Source: Chloroflexota bacterium
Lineage (GTDB): Bacteria > Chloroflexota > Dehalococcoidia > SZUA-161 > SpSt-899
Length of the DNA: 10,406 nt
Assembly (NCBI GenBank): GCA_018725455.1
Contig: QLUN01000018.1
Location: 1-10,406, forward strand
Direction of reading: 5' to 3'
The notes under the pieces were generated by a model. The model saw only the letters and a list, made by a program, of their open reading frames with translations, was not told the origin of the DNA and did no database searches. The first letter of the stretch is position 1; every line of letters begins with the position of its first letter. This document shows, piece by piece, positions 6,174 through 10,406 of this stretch. A program made the translations under genes and the position numbers.

Positions 6174-6713
6174 TCTCGTCCCTGTAGGGATTCAATCTAT
6201 CGAACCCGTGCTCCCCCCGGGCAGCGGCCACGGCCTTCTCAGCCGCCTCAGGGAAACTTTTGGCCCTTATCAAGTTCAGACCGGATTCGCGCCCAGTATG
6301 CGCTCACCTGCGGCGAGGTTGGTGCCGGCAAGCCGGACTACCACAGGGAACTTGATTTCCATTTCCCTGTGGGCCTCCACGATCCCGGTGGCAATGACGT
6401 CAACGCGTGCCATCCCGCCAAAGATATTGACCAGCACCGATTTCACATCAGGGTCAGCCGAGAGAATGCGGAAGGCATTGACCACTCGCCTGGAATCATT
6501 GAGCGTGCCGATGTCCAGAAAATTGGCCGGCCTGCCGCCAGCCAGTTTGAGGGTATCCATAACCGCCATCGCCAGCCCGGCACCATTTACTACGATGCCG
6601 ATGTCGCCATCCAGCTTGACGTAGTTCTCGATGCCCTTGCCTCTGGCATCCACCTCCAGGGGATTCTCCTGCTCGGTATCGAGGATCTTGGCTTGATATT
6701 CATGCATCTTCAC
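6157..6713 (-). pseudogene. sucC: Succinyl-CoA synthetase beta subunit remnant: internal deletion plus frameshift
   Basis: From a GTG at 6713 (or the ATG at 6707) the frame reads MKMHEYQAKIL, the SucC N-terminus. By residue 12 (about 6680) it continues with DTEQENPLEVDARGKG and NYVKLDGDIGIVVNGAGLAMAVMDTLKLAGG, normally near residue 235. The ATP-grasp domain, roughly 220-235 residues, is missing. The conserved glycine-rich DVGGGA is altered to DIGTLND. After ERILGA a one-base loss (near 6285-6291) causes a TGA at 6276-6278. In the other frame the expected SGLNLIRAKSFPEAAEKAVAAARG follows to a stop at 6157-6159, overlapping the sucD start by 17 bases. The intact protein would bind nucleotide and form the complex with SucD; this one cannot. 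Confidence 0.82.
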
Positions 6714-6733
6714 TGCTTCACCTGCTCAGTCAT
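6710..6733 (-). other. Possible 7-codon leader frame overlapping the sucC start
   Basis: A strong GGAGG at 6736-6740 on the minus strand is two bases from an ATG (6733) opening the frame MTEQVKQ and a TGA. The TGA overlaps the sucC GTG as GTGA. This could couple translation into sucC, or simply be chance since sucC is broken. Confidence 0.25.
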
Positions 6734-6736
6734 TTC

Positions 6737-6759
6737 CTCCCTCCCCTGGCGGGAGGGAG
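6737..6759. repeat. Hairpin between tRNA-Ser and the sucC remnant
   Basis: CTCCCTCCC (6737-6745) and GGGAGGGAG (6751-6759) form a perfect 9-bp stem with a 5-base loop. A second GAGGGAGG at 6763-6770 could compete for pairing. On the minus strand the 3' arm contains the purine-rich site preceding the sucC leader, so folding would hide it. There is no U-run, so it is not a typical intrinsic terminator; it resembles a REP-like repeat. Confidence 0.5.
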
Positions 6760-6788
6760 TTAGAGGGAGGAGGACTTCATCGCACCGG

Positions 6789-6876
6789 CGGAGGAGGTGG
6801 GATTCGAACCCACGGGATAGCTAGGCCACCCAGCGGTTTTCAAGACCGCCGCCTTAAACCACTCGGCCACCCCTCC
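6789..6876 (-). tRNA. tRNA-Ser (anticodon UGA)
   Basis: The minus-strand cloverleaf of 88 bases has acceptor GGAGGGG (6876-6870) pairing with CTCCTCC (6796-6790, one G-U), discriminator G at 6789, a D-arm beginning GGCCGAGTGG, and an anticodon stem GCGGT around loop CTTGAAA with TGA as anticodon. A long variable arm typical of serine tRNAs follows, then the T-arm GTGGG-TTCGAAT-CCCAC. The 3' CCA is not encoded (CCG follows), so it must be added by the CCA-adding enzyme. A TTGACA formed by the last htpX codons (6925-6930) is the only upstream promoter-like hexamer; its -10 is poor. Confidence 0.96.
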
Positions 6877-6921
6877 TCAAGACTCCTAACTCGCTACCCA
6901 AAACCAAATTAAGGGAAGTTT

Positions 6922-7896
6922 TTATGTCAAAGCAGCCAGATGCTTGATCCTCTTTAGCATATTGGGATGGGTAGTGAAAAGCTCCATTATCTTTTCTGCC
7001 CCACTTAACTTTGTCTTTTTAGTTCGGAGAGCTAAGAGTTCATTTTGGTCGATTGTTCCCGACAAATCTCGATCAACTTCTCGAAGTTCTCTGATTTCAT
7101 CCCAAGCCCTTTCCACATCATTTAGAAAGAAAGCCCTTACTGCCCCTACTCTTTTTAATTCTGCCTCGCCTCGGGCAGTTCTTCTAGCTTGGGCTGAACT
7201 ATAAACTAACTTGTACAAAGCTGAGGCTAAATAGTGAGGCGAACTCCCTATTTTCACGCTTCCTTTATCCGCATAGTATTCCCTGAGCCGTGAGCCATAC
7301 AAAACCAGTAAATTAGTCAGGAAGTAGAGCAGAAACGCTCCCATACCAATCAGGGCAGCGGAGCCTCCCTGTTGTCTTCCCCCGCCAAACATTCCTCTCC
7401 ACATCATTGACCAGGCGAGCCAATAGAGGGCAAAGGGAATGACCGATAAGAGGGTCATAGTTATCATATCCCGGTGTTTAATATGCGCAATCTCATGAGC
7501 AATAACTGCCTTTAATTCACCCTGGCTCAGTAGCCTCTGGAGCCCCTGGGTGACGCAAACCCTGCCATCGCCCTGGGTTCTGCCAAAAGCAAAGGCATTG
7601 GGAATTGAAAGTGAAGAGATGCCCACCTTTGGCTTGGGGATTCGAGCCCTTTCCGCCAGTTCTGCTACCATTTGATGAAGCTCAGGTTCCTCTTTTTCGG
7701 AAACGTATTTTACTCCCATCATCATTGAAACTAGTGACGGTCCAATCAGATATTGGAAGCCGGTGACCAAGACCGCCAGGATGATGAAGATGGTAACGTT
7801 CCCTACCCCCATGTAGCTACCAATCCCAACAATCACCCCGTATAGAATCCCAAACATCAGCGCTACTAATAACCACATCCTCGCCTGAAGTCCCAT
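6922..7896 (-). CDS. htpX: HtpX-like M48 membrane zinc metalloprotease with an EF-hand-like loop
   Basis: HtpX-type proteases degrade misfolded membrane proteins. The 324-residue product has two N-terminal membrane segments (about 7-27 and 34-60), then IPKPKVGISSLSIPNAFAFGR, the zinc motif HEIAHIKH (134-141, catalytic E135) and two further hydrophobic stretches (145-165, 183-200). The third zinc ligand is probably E206 in SRLREYYAD. The C-terminus has THPNMLKRIKHL, like the usual STHPP...RI ending. Before it is a charged segment with DRDLSGTIDQNE (275-286), close to a calcium-binding EF-hand loop and apparently extra compared with the E. coli-type protein (about 290 residues). An AAGGAGG site eight bases before ATG 7896 supports the start. 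The gene appears richer in A and T than metK and dnaX. Confidence 0.92.
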   Translation of the reverse strand: MGLQARMWLLVALMFGILYGVIVGIGSYMGVGNVTIFIILAVLVTGFQYLIGPSLVSMMMGVKYVSEKEEPELHQMVAELAERARIPKPKVGISSLSIPNAFAFGRTQGDGRVCVTQGLQRLLSQGELKAVIAHEIAHIKHRDMITMTLLSVIPFALYWLAWSMMWRGMFGGGRQQGGSAALIGMGAFLLYFLTNLLVLYGSRLREYYADKGSVKIGSSPHYLASALYKLVYSSAQARRTARGEAELKRVGAVRAFFLNDVERAWDEIRELREVDRDLSGTIDQNELLALRTKKTKLSGAEKIMELFTTHPNMLKRIKHLAALT

Positions 7897-7968
7897 TATG
7901 ACTCCCTCCTTCCTTCAGTGATTAAGAACTTAGTCCCTTAGATCTAAACTCTTGCGCAAAATGGAAAA

Positions 7969-7999
7969 AGAAATTTGCCCTTTGCATTTTGAAATTTCT
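7969..7999 (-). terminator. AT-rich inverted repeat after metK, possible weak terminator
   Basis: AGAAATTT (7969-7976) and AAATTTCT (7992-7999) are perfect 8-bp inverted arms around a 15-base loop. On the minus strand the hairpin is followed by a T-run ending in CC, as expected for transcription from metK. The stem is A-T rich and thus weak. The surrounding 185-base gap (7897-8081) otherwise shows only a doubled AGTGTCA at 8071-8084, which includes the metK stop. On the minus strand this gives a TTGACA but no convincing -10 for htpX. Confidence 0.35.
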
Positions 8000-8081
8000 A
8001 TGCTTTAAGATGGGCTTCGCTCGATTACAACGCCACATAAACACCCTCGTCTAACTGACTCTGGGGAAATAGTGTCAAGTG

Positions 8082-9326
8082 TCACGGGGAAGGGGACTCC
8101 AGAGCGAAGCGTCCCTGGAGTCCGGCCTCAGCCCTCAGAATATCGGCCTTATCAATCTTCTCCCAGGGGGCATCTATGTCATCGCGCCCGAAGTGTCCAT
8201 ATGCCGCCGTTGCCTTGTAAATAGGCCGTCGCAGGTTCAGGGTTTCGATAATGGCCGCCGGACGAAAGTCGAAGTGTTTCTGAATGAGATTATAGATGGC
8301 TTCTTCAGCCACCTTGGCGGTGCCGAAGGTTTCGAGAGAGACCGATAGTGGGTGAGCCACCCCAATGCAATAGGCTACCTGAAGCTCGAGGCGATCTGCG
8401 AGGCCGGCGGCCACAACGTTCTTGGCGACATAGCGGGCCATATATGCGGCAGAACGATCCACCTTAGTGGGGTCCTTGCCGGAGAAGGATCCCCCGCCAT
8501 GTCGGGCCAATCCGCCGTAGGTATCAACCAGAATCTTGCGCCCGGTGAGTCCGGTGTCCCCCATTGGGCCACCGACAATGAATCTCCCGGTGGCATTTAT
8601 GAAGTACCTGGTGCTGCTATCCAGAAGCGAGCTGGGGACCATCGGCTTTATCACTTTTTCGATGATATCTTCTCGGATCAGCCTGGAGGCAGTGGCATTG
8701 TCGTGCTGAGCGGCGATAACTATAGCATCAACCCTTCTCGGTAACCCGTATTCATACTCCACCGTAACCTGCGACTTCCCGTCTGGCCTGAGGTAGGGCA
8801 GAGTTTTGTCCTTTCGAACCCTGGCCAACCGCTTGGTGAGCTTGTGAGCCAGGGAAATCGTCAGCGGCATGAGTTCCGGGGTCTCATTACAAGCAAAGCC
8901 TACCATCATTCCCTGATCACCCGCACCGAGCACGTCTCTCCGGTTATCCGCTCGGGCTCCCTCCTTGACCTCCAGCGATTCGTCAACCCCTAGAGCGATA
9001 TCGGGCGACTGCTCTTTAATGGAAACAAGCACCCCGCAGGTCTCGTAGTCGAAGCCATATTTGGCACGGGTGTAGCCTACCTCGCGTATGGTCTCCCGAA
9101 CGATCTGAGGGATTTCGACGTAGCAATTGGTGGTGATCTCTCCCATTACTACCACTGTGCCGGTGGTTGCCATCACCTCGCAGGCAACTCTGGCAAGTGG
9201 ATCCCTGGCTAGAATAGCATCCAGAATAGCATCGGCAATCAAGTCGCAAAGCTTATCCGGGTGCCCCTCGGTGACCGATTCCGAGGTCACCAGGGTTGAT
9301 TTGGAATTCATAAAGGTTAGACTCAC
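8082..9326 (-). CDS. metK: S-adenosylmethionine synthetase
   Basis: MetK makes S-adenosylmethionine from methionine and ATP in the cytoplasm. The 414-residue product carries TSESVTEGHPDKLCD (14-28), the nucleotide-binding GAGDQGMMVGFACNETPELMP (134-154), RPDGKSQVTVEYE, and the glycine-rich GGGSFSGKDPTKVDRSAAYMARYVAKN, all expected for the bacterial family; length is slightly above the usual 380-400. The GTG at 9326 has an AGGAGGT eight bases upstream. An ATG at 9311 gives a family-like start (MNSKSTLVTSES) with a purine-rich stretch upstream, so it is an alternative. An out-of-frame ATG at 9333 lies too close to the ribosome binding site. No SAM riboswitch was recognised upstream. Confidence 0.96.
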   Translation of the reverse strand: MSLTFMNSKSTLVTSESVTEGHPDKLCDLIADAILDAILARDPLARVACEVMATTGTVVVMGEITTNCYVEIPQIVRETIREVGYTRAKYGFDYETCGVLVSIKEQSPDIALGVDESLEVKEGARADNRRDVLGAGDQGMMVGFACNETPELMPLTISLAHKLTKRLARVRKDKTLPYLRPDGKSQVTVEYEYGLPRRVDAIVIAAQHDNATASRLIREDIIEKVIKPMVPSSLLDSSTRYFINATGRFIVGGPMGDTGLTGRKILVDTYGGLARHGGGSFSGKDPTKVDRSAAYMARYVAKNVVAAGLADRLELQVAYCIGVAHPLSVSLETFGTAKVAEEAIYNLIQKHFDFRPAAIIETLNLRRPIYKATAAYGHFGRDDIDAPWEKIDKADILRAEAGLQGRFALESPSP

Positions 9327-9348
9327 CTCTCATTACCTCCTCAGTCAA

Positions 9349-9354
9349 AATATA
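9349..9354 (-). promoter_or_regulatory. Candidate extended -10 element for metK
   Basis: The minus strand reads TGGTATATT, matching an extended -10 (TGnTATAAT) with one mismatch. No good -35 is seen at the right distance, where the inverted element at 9369-9441 begins. The transcript would start near 9342 with a very short leader containing the AGGAGGT site. Confidence 0.4.
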
Positions 9355-9368
9355 CCAAATGAAAATCA

Positions 9369-9441
9369 TGGATCCATGAACACAGATTCCCTCCCCTTCA
9401 CCCAGAGGGTGAATCTATGTGTATTTGTGTTCATGGATCCA
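9369..9441. repeat. 73-bp element with perfect 16-bp inverted ends and a nested hairpin
   Basis: The 16-mer TGGATCCATGAACACA (9369-9384) is repeated inverted at 9426-9441 without mismatch. Inside, TTCACCC (9397-9403) and GGGTGAA (9407-9413) form a 7-bp stem with a 3-base loop. GATTC (9385-9389) can alternatively pair with GAATC (9411-9415). It occupies the slipin-metK gap just upstream of the putative metK promoter. No coding capacity. It looks like a small mobile or REP-like element; a regulatory role at metK is possible. Confidence 0.65.
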
Positions 9442-9478
9442 GGTATTAAAATGCGTTACCATCCTCTCCAGACCACCA

Positions 9479-9506
9479 GTAGGGGTTTAAGATTTTGAAC
9501 CCCTAC
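9479..9506. repeat. Hairpin spanning the slipin stop codon
   Basis: GTAGGGGTT (9479-9487) and AACCCCTAC (9498-9506) form a perfect 9-bp stem with a 10-base loop. The slipin stop (9503-9505) lies in one arm. There is no T-run on either side, so an intrinsic terminator is doubtful; it may protect the mRNA 3' end or be a repeat remnant. Confidence 0.5.
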
Positions 9507-10276
9507 TTCTCGCTCCGTCCTTCAACCCTTCTATCGGGCATGAATGCCCGGAGTATATCCAGAGGCAGGGGGAAAATCACGGTATTGGTCTTCTCGGTGG
9601 CTATCTCAGTCAGGGTCTGGAGGTAGCGCAACTGGAGGGTTGTTGGCTCCTCGCCGATGATCTTCCCGGCCTGGGCCAGCTTCTCGGAAGCCTGGAGTTC
9701 ACCTTCGGCGTGGATGATCTTCGCCCTTCGCTCCCGTTCCGCCTCCGCTTGGGCAGCCATAGCCCGCTGCATAGTAGCGGGGAGCTCCACATCCTTGATC
9801 TCTACTGCGCTTACCTTGACCCCCCAGGGATCGGTGGCATCATCAATGATCTGTCGTAACATCTGATTGATCTTGTCCCTCTGGGAAAGCAACTCATCGA
9901 GCTCGTGCTGTCCCAGGACGCTGCGCAAGGTCGTCTGCGCCATCTGGTAGGTTGCCATCCTGAAGTCGAGCACCTCTACCACCGCTTTTTCCGCATCCAG
10001 CACTCGCAGGAATACCACCGCGTTAACTCTGGCGGTCACATTGTCTCTAGTAAGCACCTCCTGGGAGGGGACATCGATGGTAACTGTGCGAGTGTCTATC
10101 TTCCGCATCTGGTCGACGAAGGGGATGATGACCCGAATCCCCGCCTTCCTGGTTCCCACTAAACGGCCGAATCGAAAGACCACACCCAGTTCATACTGCT
10201 GCACGATCTTTACCGCCGCTGTGACCACTATCAGCAGCACAAACAATATGATGATAACCAGTATCAACATTTCCAT
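9503..10276 (-). CDS. SPFH/stomatin-like membrane protein (slipin)
   Basis: The 257-residue product has one N-terminal membrane segment (about residues 2-22), then the stomatin signature QQYELGVVFRFGRLVGTRKAGIRVIIPFVDQMRKIDTRTVTIDVPSQEVLTRDNV. An SPFH domain continues to the conserved WGVKVSAVEIKDVELP, followed by a coiled-coil-prone stretch rich in A, E and R (MQRAMAAQAEAERERRAKIIHAEGE) and a C-terminal TNTVIFPLPLDILRAF. Slipins oligomerise in membranes as scaffolds and often partner with an NfeD protein; the gene directly upstream encodes an NfeD-like tail, 12 bases away, which supports an operon. ATG 10276 has an AGGAGGT site seven bases upstream. The protein is distinguished from HflC/HflK by length and by the slipin signature. 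Confidence 0.93.
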   Translation of the reverse strand: MEMLILVIIILFVLLIVVTAAVKIVQQYELGVVFRFGRLVGTRKAGIRVIIPFVDQMRKIDTRTVTIDVPSQEVLTRDNVTARVNAVVFLRVLDAEKAVVEVLDFRMATYQMAQTTLRSVLGQHELDELLSQRDKINQMLRQIIDDATDPWGVKVSAVEIKDVELPATMQRAMAAQAEAERERRAKIIHAEGELQASEKLAQAGKIIGEEPTTLQLRYLQTLTEIATEKTNTVIFPLPLDILRAFMPDRRVEGRSEK

Positions 10277-10288
10277 TTGATAGACCTC

Positions 10289-10406
10289 CTATTTATTTTT
10301 GGTCACCCTGAGTTTCAAACCTCTTACTTCGGTTATCGCCACCTCCTCTCCGGGCTCGGCCCGTCCTTCATCTAGTATAGCTTCCCAGAGCTCACCGTGT
10401 ACGAAC
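10289..10406 (-). CDS. NfeD-like protein, C-terminal end (runs off the right edge)
   Basis: The last 39 codons are visible: FVHGELWEAILDEGRAEPGEEVAITEVRGLKLRV ending in TKNK and a TAG at 10289-10291. This matches the C-terminal OB-fold of NfeD proteins (V..HGE.WEA...I..G..V.V....GL.L.V). Such proteins partner with slipins, and the neighbour is a slipin. Whether the missing part holds a serine-protease domain (long NfeD) or only membrane segments (short NfeD) cannot be seen. Confidence 0.85.
   Translation of the reverse strand, partial: FVHGELWEAILDEGRAEPGEEVAITEVRGLKLRVTKNK

Noticed and set aside
5697..6713. The shortened sucC and sucD read as a novel miniature two-gene enzyme
   Set aside because: Both keep frame, but the ATP-grasp domain and much of the CoA-binding domain are missing, sucC is frameshifted, and a glycine-rich motif is lost. 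Decay or assembly collapse explains it better.
5547..6824. A 425-codon open frame on the plus strand across ybeY, the sucCD remnant and the tRNA
   Set aside because: The minus strand carries clear conserved protein families and a tRNA over the same bases. The plus-strand translation has no recognisable domain and runs through the tRNA, so it is an antisense artefact of codon bias.
7938..7947. 10-bp palindrome TTAGATCTAA upstream of htpX
   Set aside because: Short AT-rich palindromes are common by chance and no -35/-10 pair surrounds it.
9327..9502. SAM riboswitch upstream of metK
   Set aside because: The structure present is a long inverted repeat with a nested hairpin. I see no SAM-I, SAM-II or SAM-IV-like junction pattern. 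A covariance search would be decisive.

Overview
The window looks like a bacterial chromosome segment from an anaerobe of moderate GC. The partial 2-hydroxyacyl-CoA dehydratase/benzoyl-CoA reductase-type subunit at the left edge and the general gene style suggest a Chloroflexota (Dehalococcoidia-like) lineage. That placement is inference only; no rRNA or other phylogenetic marker was compared. Almost everything is housekeeping.

Layout: (1) 1-458, minus strand, the N-terminal part of a 2-hydroxyacyl-CoA dehydratase-family subunit. It is divergent from plsX (621-1568, plus), with a promoter-like site on each strand between them. (2) trxA (1826-2152, plus), convergent with a minus-strand block. 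(3) Minus-strand block, in transcription order: ybeY (5594-5100), a radical SAM protein (5098-4127), dnaX (4046-2505) and ebfC/ybaB (2499-2197). (4) A decayed sucC-sucD pair (6713-5697, minus). Each gene has lost its middle, and sucC also has a frameshift. (5) tRNA-Ser(UGA) (6876-6789, minus). (6) htpX-like membrane protease (7896-6922, minus), locally AT-rich, with an EF-hand-like loop. (7) metK (9326-8082, minus). (8) The tail of an nfeD-like gene followed by an SPFH/slipin gene (10406-9503, minus), a classical pair.

Functions: PlsX makes acyl-phosphate for phospholipid synthesis, DnaX and EbfC serve replication and the nucleoid, YbeY serves rRNA maturation, MetK makes S-adenosylmethionine (also used by the radical SAM enzyme), and HtpX with slipin/NfeD handles membrane quality control. 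The sucCD remnant implies that this copy of succinyl-CoA synthetase is no longer functional.

The most interesting layer lies between and inside the genes. Many gene junctions carry small, different repeat structures. There are degenerate arrays with a 7-nt period (570-618, 1575-1623, 4068-4109, and one inside the dnaX linker at 2933-2967). There is a 115-bp inverted element with 9-nt periodic arms overlapping the end of the sucD remnant. There is a 73-bp element with perfect 16-bp inverted ends upstream of metK. There is a 31-bp palindromic insertion with an 8-bp target duplication inside ybeY that keeps the frame. No CRISPR array, transposase, phage gene, defence system or biosynthetic cluster was seen.
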